Below, piece after piece: positions 17,012-23,950 of a stretch of DNA of 64,000 bases. Numbering within the stretch: position 1 is the first letter of the stretch; each line of letters opens with the position of its first letter. Source of the DNA: Thiomicrorhabdus sp033238645 (GTDB lineage Bacteria > Pseudomonadota > Gammaproteobacteria > Thiomicrospirales > Thiomicrospiraceae); contig BQXR01000007.1 of assembly GCA_033238645.1 (NCBI GenBank), positions 115,701 through 179,700 of the forward strand, in the 5' to 3' direction. A program made the translations under genes and the position numbers. The notes under the pieces are model-generated. The model did not search any database, was not told where the DNA came from, and worked only from the letters and a program-made list of their open reading frames with translations.

Positions 17012-17849
17012 CTTTTAGCCCTCCTGCACGTTGGTAGCTGCGAATCTGCTCAACCTCGGACATTAACTCGGCTAAGGGAGGGATATTAAAATCACGCTCT
17101 AGCAGAGTCGGTACAACGCCATGAATTTGGTAGGTTTTCTCAAGTAACGTCCAAACCTGCTCTTTTATCGGTTGGCCATGTGTATCTATCTTTAGATCCT
17201 CTGCTTCATCAAAGTGACCCGCCATATGTAGATAAACTAAGCGATCCGTTGGCATCGCTTGAATATAGGCTTCGGCATCATATTTATGATTGACTGCATT
17301 AACATAGACGTTGTTCACATCTAAAAGCAGATCACACTCTACCTCTTGTAAGACAGCATTCACAAACTCAGCTTCTGTCATATCTTGGCATGGCATGGCA
17401 TAGAACGAGATATTCTCAATACCGATGCGCATCTCTAAAATATCTTGAACACGGCGAATACGATCGGCAACATACTTAACGGCTTCTTCAGTAAAGGGGA
17501 TTGGCATCAAATCATAGAGGTGTCCACTATCACCACAGTAACTTAAATGCTCGGTATAAACAGTGACATCATGCTCTTTAAAAAAAGGCTTAAGAGCTCG
17601 GATATAGTCTTCATCTAAAGGACGAATGCCGCCCAAATCCAATGATAATCCATGACAGACAAACTGGAAACGTTCCGTTAAAGCCCTAAGTAGCCTCCCC
17701 TGACGCCCACCAAAGTTGAGCCAGTTCTCAGGCGCAATCTCCATAAAATCGATTTTAAAGTCGGTTGACTGTAAAACCTCATCAAAAAAATCTCTTCTAA
17801 AGCCTAAACCTGTGCCTTGAACAGGATAAGTATGATTAGATGCTGACAC
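17001..17849 (-). CDS. bufB: BufB: MNIO (DUF692) multinuclear iron oxidative enzyme
   Basis: DUF692 protein of about 282 residues, the MNIO family of multi-iron enzymes that modify cysteines of RiPP precursors. Iron-ligand motifs appear in the family order: HGLSLDLGG (near 75), YTEHLSY (near 110), IENISFY (near 155), DVNNVYVN (near 187), HMAGHFDE (near 215), DTHGQP (near 228) and LLERDFNIP (near 255). The start was set at GTG 17849 because GAGGT precedes it at good spacing. A longer frame from TTG 17894 would begin by translating the G-tract element (HPPPCSN). Cysteine-to-thiooxazole chemistry on the EGKCG motifs of BufA is inferred from the family. Confidence 0.92.
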   Translation of the reverse strand: MSASNHTYPVQGTGLGFRRDFFDEVLQSTDFKIDFMEIAPENWLNFGGRQGRLLRALTERFQFVCHGLSLDLGGIRPLDEDYIRALKPFFKEHDVTVYTEHLSYCGDSGHLYDLMPIPFTEEAVKYVADRIRRVQDILEMRIGIENISFYAMPCQDMTEAEFVNAVLQEVECDLLLDVNNVYVNAVNHKYDAEAYIQAMPTDRLVYLHMAGHFDEAEDLKIDTHGQPIKEQVWTLLEKTYQIHGVVPTLLERDFNIPPLAELMSEVEQIRSYQRAGGLKDVS

Positions 17850-17865
17850 GGAAATTACCTCAAAA

Positions 17866-17883
17866 TTTGAGCAGGGGGGGGGA
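17866..17883 (+). repeat. Dispersed G-tract element upstream of bufB
   Basis: TTTGAGCAG plus a run of nine G, in the bufA-bufB gap just upstream of the bufB ribosome site, so in the leader of bufB. Confidence 0.75.
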
Positions 17884-17983
17884 TGGTTTTTCAAATAAAC
17901 ACGCGGCTTTTAGCACAGAGAGACTATTTGAAAAGCCATTTAAATTATTCGACATGCCTTTAGACATGCCGAAATCGATCCTT

Positions 17984-18004
17984 CTATTTCGCTAAACGAA
18001 ATAG
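17984..18004 (-). other. Hairpin right after bufA (attenuator or RNA stabiliser)
   Basis: Perfect 8-bp inverted repeat CTATTTCG / CGAAATAG with a 5-base loop, starting one base after the bufA stop. No T-run follows on the minus strand, so it is more likely a partial terminator or 3'-end stabiliser that gives more bufA than bufBC. An 8-base direct repeat (GACATGCC, 17951-17970) follows. Confidence 0.6.
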
Positions 18005-18412
18005 TTACATCGCACCACCACATTTACCTTCTGAAGATTTTGACTCCATCTTGCCACCACACTTGCCTTCTGAAGATTTTGACTCCATCTTGCTACCGCA
18101 CTTACCTTCTGAAGATTTTGACTCCATCTTACTACCGCACTTACCTTCTGAAGATTTTGACTCCATCTTGCTACCGCACTTACCTTCTGAAGATTTTGAC
18201 TCCATCTTGCCGCCGCACTTACCTTCTGAAGATTTCGCCTTAGCCTTATTCCCACCACATTTACCTTCGCCGCACTTACCTTCCATAGCAACTTGTGTAT
18301 AACCCGATTCCATTTTTTTAAATCCAAAAGGGTTCTCAGCTGCTGATGCAACACCTGCTGTACCAACCAATGCTGCGCCAGCTAGCTTTAAAAAATCTCT
18401 GCGTGTTTTCAT
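18005..18412 (-). CDS. bufA: BufA: bufferin-type RiPP precursor with eight EGKCG motifs and a Tat-like signal
   Basis: 135 residues. The N-terminus (MKTRRDFLKLAGAALVGTAGVASA) has the twin-arginine motif TRRDFLK, a weakly hydrophobic core and an AxA cleavage site, so Tat export is predicted. The mature part is low-complexity with eight EGKCG motifs. Two are adjacent (44-53), the rest are spaced by 13-residue units EGKCG(G/S)KMESKSS, five of them tandem. Such Cys motifs are the substrates of MNIO enzymes in bufferins, periplasmic copper-binding peptides; bufB and bufC follow. Described bufferins are, to my knowledge, Sec-exported, so the Tat signal is unusual. A GGAG site lies 6 bases before the ATG. 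The repeats also hold open in other frames, which are shadows. Confidence 0.9.
   Translation of the reverse strand: MKTRRDFLKLAGAALVGTAGVASAAENPFGFKKMESGYTQVAMEGKCGEGKCGGNKAKAKSSEGKCGGKMESKSSEGKCGSKMESKSSEGKCGSKMESKSSEGKCGSKMESKSSEGKCGGKMESKSSEGKCGGAM
18032..18226 (-). repeat. Five tandem 39-bp repeats in bufA
   Basis: Five near-identical 39-bp units (5 x 39 = 195 bp) coding for residues 63-127, EGKCG(G/S)KMESKSS. Differences are a few single bases, mostly the Gly/Ser codon (first and last units Gly, middle three Ser), indicating recent expansion. The copy number is likely to vary between strains. Confidence 0.92.
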
Positions 18413-18472
18413 TACCTACTCCATTTATAATTTATGTAATTAGTTAAGGGCTGAAACCCTCTGGACATTTAA

Positions 18473-18500
18473 TAGACCGTGTTGCAACTCATTTGTTTCA
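18473..18500 (-). promoter_or_regulatory. Candidate ECF-type promoter of bufA
   Basis: On the minus strand TGAAAC is followed after 16 bases by GGTCTA, the -35/-10 form used by many ECF sigma factors. It would start transcription about 55 bases before the bufA ATG. No good sigma-70 promoter is seen in the same gap. The match is by pattern only, and I did not find the same motif upstream of the ECF gene in this window. Confidence 0.35.
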
Positions 18501-18687
18501 AACTATTTTAGTTAATCATTAAATATTAATCAGCAAATGAATATTCAGTCATAAACATTTAGTGTCTTAATAAATGACTTTAGTTTCTGTCATGCTCATA
18601 AACTGGCACTCCATAGCTCAAGTACAAAAAATCCACTGGCTAAGTGATTAGGCAATGGCTTATTATAAGATCAGATATTCGTTAGAA

Positions 18688-20067
18688 TTATTTACTCATT
18701 TGTTGAGCTAAAATCATCGCTTTTATAATTCTTAGCGCTTCATTTAACTCGAAGTCTCGGTCTAAGACCTCTTTTAACTCATCAGCTTTCTCTTTTTCGG
18801 CATCCTTAGCTTCATCTTCTTTAGACTTAGCTTCTGAGCTAGGCTTCTCTTCATCATTACCATTTACTAAATGACCTGTTAGATCTTTCTCTTTAATACG
18901 ACCTAGTTTTTTAGCATCAACCTTCTCAACCTTAACCAGATCAATCTCAATATCAGGTTTAATACCTTCTGCCTGAATTGAACGCCCTAAAGGGGTAAAG
19001 TAACGAGCTGTTGTGACTTTAATCGCCGCACCATTATTTAGCTGCAGTAATGTCTGTACCGAGCCTTTACCAAAACTAGTACGCCCTGCAACCAATGCAC
19101 GCTTCTGGTCTTGTAAAGCACCCGCAACAATCTCTGAAGCAGAGGCCGAACCTTCATTAATTAAGACAACAATCGGCTTGCTATTCATAACATCGCCCGC
19201 TTCTGATTCAAAACGCATTTTAGAGTTTTTGATACGACCTTCAGTATAAACAATCAGCCCCTCTTCTAAAAAGGCATCAGACACCTGAACCGCTGCTTGT
19301 AAGACACCACCTGGATTGTTCCGTAAATCTAAAACCAAGCCCGTTAGAGGCTTACCGTTCTCTTCCTCAAGCTTCTTAACTGCTTTTACAACATCTTGGC
19401 CAGTACGAATTTGAAACTGGCTAATACGAAGATAACCGACATCATTTTTAAGCATACGCTGCTTAACACTTTTAACCTTAATAATTGCACGAACAATTTT
19501 AATGTTAATTGGGCCATCTGCATTTTTGCGAATAATAGTCAACTCAAGCTCTGTGCCAGGCTTACCGCGCATGATTTTAACGGCTTCACTCAGTGATTTA
19601 CCTTTAACAGGTTCTCCAGACAGCTTAATAATCAGATCACCCGCCTTAATACCTGCTTTCTGAGCCGGGGTATCATCAATAGGTGAGATGACTTTAACAA
19701 AACCATCTTCCATTCCAACTTCCATACCTAAACCACCAAATTCACCCGTGGTATGCTCTTCCATCTCTTTAAAATCTTTGGGCGGCAGGTAAGCAGAGTG
19801 AGGATCTAGATTTGAAAGCATGCCACTAATGGCGCCTTCTAATAGAACCTTGTCATCAACTTCTTCAACATAATCATGAGAGACTCGTTCAAAAACTTCT
19901 ACAAAAGCTCTTAGCTCCTTCAGAGGTAAGTTCAGTACAGGCATACCTGCTTGCTCTGCAGCAGCTGGCTCTTTATCAGCTAAAACCGTTGTTCCAACCG
20001 CAATCATTGCCCCTAATAAAACACCTGAACCAAGCCACATAATTTTATTTAATCTAGTCACACTCAC
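18688..20067 (-). CDS. ctpA: Carboxy-terminal processing protease CtpA (S41)
   Basis: Periplasmic S41 peptidase of 459 residues that trims C-termini of envelope proteins and cell-wall hydrolases. An uncleaved or signal-type hydrophobic segment lies at about 10-30, a PDZ domain at about 110-185 ('GGLGMEVGMEDG...GIKAGDLIIKLSG'), and the protease core carries GSASASE (catalytic Ser309) and SFGKGSVQT (Lys334). The C-terminal 70 residues are highly charged (KPSSEAKSKEDEAKDAEKEK). It is divergent from the arsR gene and upstream of bufA on the same strand with a 275-base gap. Confidence 0.93.
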   Translation of the reverse strand: MSVTRLNKIMWLGSGVLLGAMIAVGTTVLADKEPAAAEQAGMPVLNLPLKELRAFVEVFERVSHDYVEEVDDKVLLEGAISGMLSNLDPHSAYLPPKDFKEMEEHTTGEFGGLGMEVGMEDGFVKVISPIDDTPAQKAGIKAGDLIIKLSGEPVKGKSLSEAVKIMRGKPGTELELTIIRKNADGPINIKIVRAIIKVKSVKQRMLKNDVGYLRISQFQIRTGQDVVKAVKKLEEENGKPLTGLVLDLRNNPGGVLQAAVQVSDAFLEEGLIVYTEGRIKNSKMRFESEAGDVMNSKPIVVLINEGSASASEIVAGALQDQKRALVAGRTSFGKGSVQTLLQLNNGAAIKVTTARYFTPLGRSIQAEGIKPDIEIDLVKVEKVDAKKLGRIKEKDLTGHLVNGNDEEKPSSEAKSKEDEAKDAEKEKADELKEVLDRDFELNEALRIIKAMILAQQMSK

Positions 20068-20210
20068 TAAAAACCTCCGACGAATTTAAAACATCCTTAT
20101 AAATCATAAGGATACAAGGCTAGGCCATAGCTAGCCAAAGTTTTACTTATCTATTATAAATTAAGTTTAAGTGACATAAGCACTGCTTTTCATTAGAATT
20201 TATCTATGTT

Positions 20211-20230
20211 TATAATATTCTAATATTATA
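20211..20230. promoter_or_regulatory. Palindromic operator upstream of the ArsR gene
   Basis: Perfect inverted repeat with 9-bp arms TATAATATT / AATATTATA and a 2-base centre, ending 29 bases before the ATG. It overlaps the only TATAAT-like -10 in the gap. Sites of this AT-rich kind are bound by BigR/SqrR-type ArsR repressors, so autorepression is likely; the divergent ctpA promoter could be affected too. Confidence 0.6.
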
Positions 20231-20259
20231 AAATCATTAATATACAGTAAAGAGTCGAT

Positions 20260-20583
20260 ATGAACGAACAAGAAATACCACTTTTCGGGATGAAAGAAGA
20301 GAATATCAATAAAGCATCTAAAGCACTTAAAGCAATGGGACACCCTCTTCGCCTTAAGATTCTATGCGTTATTGGTGAAAATGAACTGCCTGTAATGGAT
20401 ATTGTTAAACAGGTGGGAACTACTCAGAGTAACATCTCTCAACATATAGATATATTAAGAGAGAAAGAGATCATCACTTCACGCCGTGAAGGCAGCAAGA
20501 TTTTATGTAAAGTTCGGGATCATAATATTTTAAAGTTAATGACAGCTATGCAGGAAACCTTCTGTCACATTGAAACAAATTAA
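20260..20583 (+). CDS. ArsR-family regulator, BigR/SqrR/YgaV-like persulfide sensor
   Basis: Winged-helix repressor of 107 residues. The recognition helix segment is 'DIVKQVGTTQSNISQHIDIL' (about 48-66). It lacks the CxC metal site of ArsR/SmtB, but Cys36 (LKILCVI) and Cys102 (ETFCHIE) fall at the positions of the two cysteines that SqrR, BigR and YgaV use to sense persulfides or sulfide. A third cysteine is at 83. A perfect palindrome sits upstream and a terminator follows, so it is monocistronic. A direct sulfide-oxidation target (sqr, pdo) is not in the window; the sensor role is inference from the cysteine positions. Confidence 0.85.
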   Translation: MNEQEIPLFGMKEENINKASKALKAMGHPLRLKILCVIGENELPVMDIVKQVGTTQSNISQHIDILREKEIITSRREGSKILCKVRDHNILKLMTAMQETFCHIETN

Positions 20584-20610
20584 TAAATATTTATGCTTAA
20601 CTTCAAAACT

Positions 20611-20638
20611 AAACTAACTGTTTATTACAGTTAGTTTT
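20611..20638. terminator. Bidirectional terminator between arsR and the metalloprotease gene
   Basis: Stem AAACTAACTG / CAGTTAGTTTT with a 7-base loop. T-rich on both sides; it lies between converging genes and touches the metalloprotease stop codon. Confidence 0.7.
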
Positions 20639-21440
20639 AGCCCCCAGCAACCTGCATTCTCATATCAAACTGTATACGAGCAACAATTGTGGGAGTGCTC
20701 GCAACCTGAACTGCTTTTTCTTCAGGCGTATTTAAGGAACCTGAAACCTCAATTTGATTAGAGCTGTCTGCTCTAGACTGAATGCCTTTTTGCCCCACAC
20801 TGTCTGTCTGCTCCACTTCTCCACTCTCATCCTGTTCATTTGAAACACGTTCAGTCTGTGCCTCTTTTAATATTTGAGATTGAGCTGAAGAGATCACTTG
20901 TGCAGCAGCACTGGCTACTTTCCTATCTTGATTTGATGGTTCTGCTGGTGCCAACGCAGCTTGTTGAACAACACGGCCTTTTTGAAGGGTTTCTTCAGGA
21001 TCACCAAGAATTGCTGACGTATCTATTTGAACAGACCCCCCGATGGCATACTGCTGACCATCAGGCCCTTTTTGATAACTTAAGTTCATACCACCTATCG
21101 CATAGCTACCTGCAGAAGATAAGTGAGCCATTTCATGTGTTCTGACTTCTCTATCACGTGCTTTAAGCTGATCTACAACCTGCCTAACTTGCTCTTGTTG
21201 TTTAGCAAGCTCAACATCGGCATCAACATTTTTTACAGGCTGATTTTCAGAATCAGAATCTGATAAATTAGCTGATTGTGAAGAGGAAGGTTTTGCCGTA
21301 ATGGATTGAGAATAATTGACGCCTTGCACAGACTGAGATTGGAGGCCTTTTTTTTCTTTTACTTCAAGCGCAACAGGCTCCACCGCAGGATGCGATGCTG
21401 GAATATAAGCAGTACTAGAACTGTTAACTTGACTAATCAT
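20637..21440 (-). CDS. Putative SprA-related metalloprotease
   Basis: 267 residues from the ATG at 21440, chosen for its GGAGGGTGAG site (a GTG at 21452 is the only alternative). The first 110 residues are serine- and glutamine-rich and look disordered. The conserved core near 118-205 has 'REVRTHEMAHLSSAG', with an HExxH zinc-protease motif (HEMAH), then 'YQKGPDGQQYAIGGSVQID' and 'APAEPSNQDRKVASAAAQVI', the SprA-related family pattern. The tail is low-complexity. Substrates are unknown, and no signal peptide is visible. Confidence 0.78.
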   Translation of the reverse strand: MISQVNSSSTAYIPASHPAVEPVALEVKEKKGLQSQSVQGVNYSQSITAKPSSSQSANLSDSDSENQPVKNVDADVELAKQQEQVRQVVDQLKARDREVRTHEMAHLSSAGSYAIGGMNLSYQKGPDGQQYAIGGSVQIDTSAILGDPEETLQKGRVVQQAALAPAEPSNQDRKVASAAAQVISSAQSQILKEAQTERVSNEQDESGEVEQTDSVGQKGIQSRADSSNQIEVSGSLNTPEEKAVQVASTPTIVARIQFDMRMQVAGG

Positions 21441-21757
21441 CTCACCCTCCACTTAAAATATTGCACATTAAAAGTCTTATAAAAAGACTTCCTCATAGCT
21501 AAAGAATACCAGAATACTCAAAAAAACTCATATTAATCAAACTGATAGCACTTATAAAGTTTAGCATAAAAATTCAATATACCTATATCCATAACAGCAT
21601 TACAAAGAATCTAGCATCCGTGATTAACTAACGTATCTTGATTGTTAATAGCGAACCTGTATCTTGGTACAGAATAGAATTTCTACTCATTTGCTACAAA
21701 AGTATTTGTATATTAAAAATAGTGTTTAACGTACTTAAGAAATAATTGAAAGAGTAA
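21441..21757. other. AT-rich gap, no gene seen
   Basis: 317 bases between the metalloprotease start and the tRNA. No open frame with a ribosome site, no strong hairpin and no G-tract element were found. It presumably carries the metalloprotease promoter and the 3' trailer of the tRNA. Confidence 0.6.
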
Positions 21758-21834
21758 TGGTGGGCCCTCGCGGACTTGAACCGCGGACCTGCCGATTATG
21801 AGTCGGATGCTCTAACCAGCTGAGCTAAGGGCCC
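21758..21834 (-). tRNA. tRNA-Ile2 (CAU anticodon, lysidine type)
   Basis: 77 bases including an encoded CCA. The acceptor is GGGCCCT / AGGGCCC, the D arm AGCTCAG, the anticodon loop CTCATAA (anticodon CAT) and the T arm TTCAAGT. The CAU anticodon also occurs in tRNA-Met. The C4-G69 and C5-G68 pairs recognised by TilS, and the overall match to E. coli ileX (CCCTTAGCTCAG, GGTTCAAGTCC), favour tRNA-Ile2 over elongator tRNA-Met. Confidence 0.85.
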
Positions 21835-21880
21835 CAAATAGGGATGCTGTTAATTACCAAAGGTAACTAAAGTGGCGCTT

Positions 21881-21909
21881 ATTATAGCGAGCGCATTGGG
21901 TTTTGTGAA
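21881..21909 (-). promoter_or_regulatory. Sigma-70 promoter of the tRNA gene
   Basis: On the minus strand TTCACA, 17 bases, TATAAT, then a GC-rich discriminator (AGCGCC) typical of stringently controlled stable-RNA promoters. It lies between the rpoD terminator and the tRNA. Confidence 0.65.
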
Positions 21910-21927
21910 TCTATATTATGCTTTAAA

Positions 21928-21962
21928 ACAAAAAAGGCCGTTTACAGTTGTAAACGACCTTC
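21928..21962 (-). terminator. Terminator after rpoD
   Basis: Minus-strand stem GGTCGTTTACA / TGTAAACGGCC with a tiny loop, followed by a TTTTTTGTTTT run. It ends the rpsU-yqeY-dnaG-rpoD operon. Confidence 0.88.
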
Positions 21963-21990
21963 TTTGTTGAGAACGGAACCTTAGATTAGA

Positions 21991-23787
21991 TTAATCTAAG
22001 AAACTCTTCAGACGCTCTGCACGGCTAGGATGACGTAGCTTACGCAGTGCTTTCGCTTCAATTTGACGAATACGCTCACGAGTAACATCAAACTGCTTAC
22101 CAACCTCTTCAAGCGTATGATCTGTATTCATACTTAAACCAAAACGCATACGCAGTACTTTAGCTTCACGAGGTGTCAATGTACTCAACATCTCACGAAC
22201 AGTTTCACTCATACCCTCTGAGTCAGCCGCATCTTGTGGAGATAAGATGTTTGAATCTTCAATGAAATCACCCAGTGAGGAATCTTCGTCATCACCAATT
22301 GGCGTTTCCATTGAGATAGGTTCTTTAGCAATTTTCATTACTTTACGAATCTTATCTTCTGGCATCTCCATCTCTTCAGCTAGCTCTTCAGGTGTAGGCT
22401 CACGTCCCATTTTCTGTAGAAGCTGACGTTGGATACGGTTCAGTTTGTTGATTGTTTCAATCATGTGTACTGGAATACGAATTGTACGAGCCTGATCTGC
22501 AATCGAACGCGTAATCGCCTGACGAATCCACCAAGTTGCGTAAGTTGAAAACTTATAACCACGTCGATACTCAAACTTATCAACTGCTTTCATCAAACCA
22601 ATATTCCCTTCCTGAATGAGATCAAGGAACTGAAGACCACGGTTGGTGTATTTTTTAGCAATCGAAATTACCAGACGTAAATTAGCTTCAATCATTTCAC
22701 GTTTGGCAATACGTGCTTTACTCTCTGCTTTACTTAGAACTTTATAGTTCGTCTTATACAGAGAGATTGGCATCTTTTCAGATTTTGCAATCATTGCTAA
22801 ACGCTTTTGTGCACGCTTAACTTCATCACGACACGCTTCTAGCTGCTCAGTTTTTTCTGGGCACTTTTCAATCAAAGAGTCGATCATAGTATAGTCAATC
22901 TCTGATCCAACAAATGACTCTAGAAATATTGGACGAGGTACCATGACACTTCTAAGCAACAAATCAACAATAATACGCTCTTGCTCACGAATTGCTTTGA
23001 TCCTAGCCTTAATGACTCTAATCATTTTAGTTGAGAAAAGTGGCGTAATTCTTATGTTTCTTAGATGCTCAACTAAAGCTTGCGTCGCAGCAAGAGTCTT
23101 TTTATCTTCCATGCCTACTTTTTCAGCAGAGACCTGAGAAGCAGTACTGAGCTTTTGTAATTTCGCCAAAAACGCAGCTAACTCTTCTGGATTGATTCCA
23201 TCTTCTTTTGGCTCATTATTGGCATCGCTATCTGGAGAAAGTTCATCAATTGGAATATCAACCAAATCTTTTGCACGGTAAAAGCCCTGCATAACATCAG
23301 CAATTTTACCTTCACCTTCATCCATTCTCTTAAACGAGTGCAAAATGGTCATGGCATAAACTGGATAGCGAGCTAGTGCATCCAACATATCACGAATACC
23401 ATACTCGATACGCTTAGCAATATCGACTTCACCGTGACGTGTTAGAAGCTCAACAGAACCCATTTCACGCATGTACATACGTACAGGATCAGTGGTACGA
23501 CCAAACTCACCGTCTACTTCAGACAAGGCTGCCAAGGCAGCTTCTGCAGCAGCTTCATCAAAAACACCGCCCTCTTGAGTCACTAACTCGTCTTCATCTG
23601 GCGCAGAGTCAAATAACTTAATACCAAAGTCTTTCAGAATTGTTAGAACTTGTCCTAATTGATCTTCTTCAATATCATCAGGCAAAACATCATTTACGTC
23701 AGCAAAGGTTAAATAACCAAGCTCCTTTGCGCGTTCAATTAAATCTATTAACTGCTGTTTTCTTTCGACTTTTGTCATGTCTTGCAT
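21991..23787 (-). CDS. rpoD: RNA polymerase primary sigma factor RpoD (sigma-70)
   Basis: Housekeeping sigma factor, 598 residues (E. coli 613). Region 1.1 starts the protein, followed by 1.2 ('TDPVRMYMREMGSVELLTRHGEVDIAKRIE'), the non-conserved acidic insert, regions 2-3 ('LRLVISIAKKYTNRGLQFLDLIQEGNIGLMKAVDKFEYRRGYKFSTYATWWIRQAITR') and region 4 with 'DHTLEEVGKQFDVTRERIRQIEAKALRKLRHPSR'. It is last in the macromolecular-synthesis operon after dnaG, with a 163-base AT-rich gap that may hold a heat-inducible or internal promoter, as known in E. coli. Confidence 0.98.
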   Translation of the reverse strand: MQDMTKVERKQQLIDLIERAKELGYLTFADVNDVLPDDIEEDQLGQVLTILKDFGIKLFDSAPDEDELVTQEGGVFDEAAAEAALAALSEVDGEFGRTTDPVRMYMREMGSVELLTRHGEVDIAKRIEYGIRDMLDALARYPVYAMTILHSFKRMDEGEGKIADVMQGFYRAKDLVDIPIDELSPDSDANNEPKEDGINPEELAAFLAKLQKLSTASQVSAEKVGMEDKKTLAATQALVEHLRNIRITPLFSTKMIRVIKARIKAIREQERIIVDLLLRSVMVPRPIFLESFVGSEIDYTMIDSLIEKCPEKTEQLEACRDEVKRAQKRLAMIAKSEKMPISLYKTNYKVLSKAESKARIAKREMIEANLRLVISIAKKYTNRGLQFLDLIQEGNIGLMKAVDKFEYRRGYKFSTYATWWIRQAITRSIADQARTIRIPVHMIETINKLNRIQRQLLQKMGREPTPEELAEEMEMPEDKIRKVMKIAKEPISMETPIGDDEDSSLGDFIEDSNILSPQDAADSEGMSETVREMLSTLTPREAKVLRMRFGLSMNTDHTLEEVGKQFDVTRERIRQIEAKALRKLRHPSRAERLKSFLD

Positions 23788-23950
23788 TTGCCTCGAAGTA
23801 AAGTTCCTGGGGTGCTCAATTTATCGCTACTTAAACATTTTTTATAAAAAAAGCAGCACAATATTATACCTGACTAGAATACTCATTTGTTAAAAATTTA
23901 TAGTAAAAATAAGTAATTAGCTGTCAATATCCGTGCCAATTCAACTTGTT

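Noticed and set aside
18032..18226. Tandem repeats as a CRISPR array
   Set aside because: Units are contiguous without unique spacers and lie in frame within bufA; no cas genes.
17992..18366. Open frames on both strands overlapping bufA (Leu/Gln/Lys/Val- and His/Leu/Pro-rich repeats)
   Set aside because: They arise because the 39-bp repeat unit has no stop in other frames; only the EGKCG frame has a signal peptide, a ribosome site and a known partner.
21758..21834. tRNA-Met (elongator)
   Set aside because: CAU anticodon is shared, but the acceptor C4-G69/C5-G68 pairs and overall match favour tRNA-Ile2; tilS dependence would decide.
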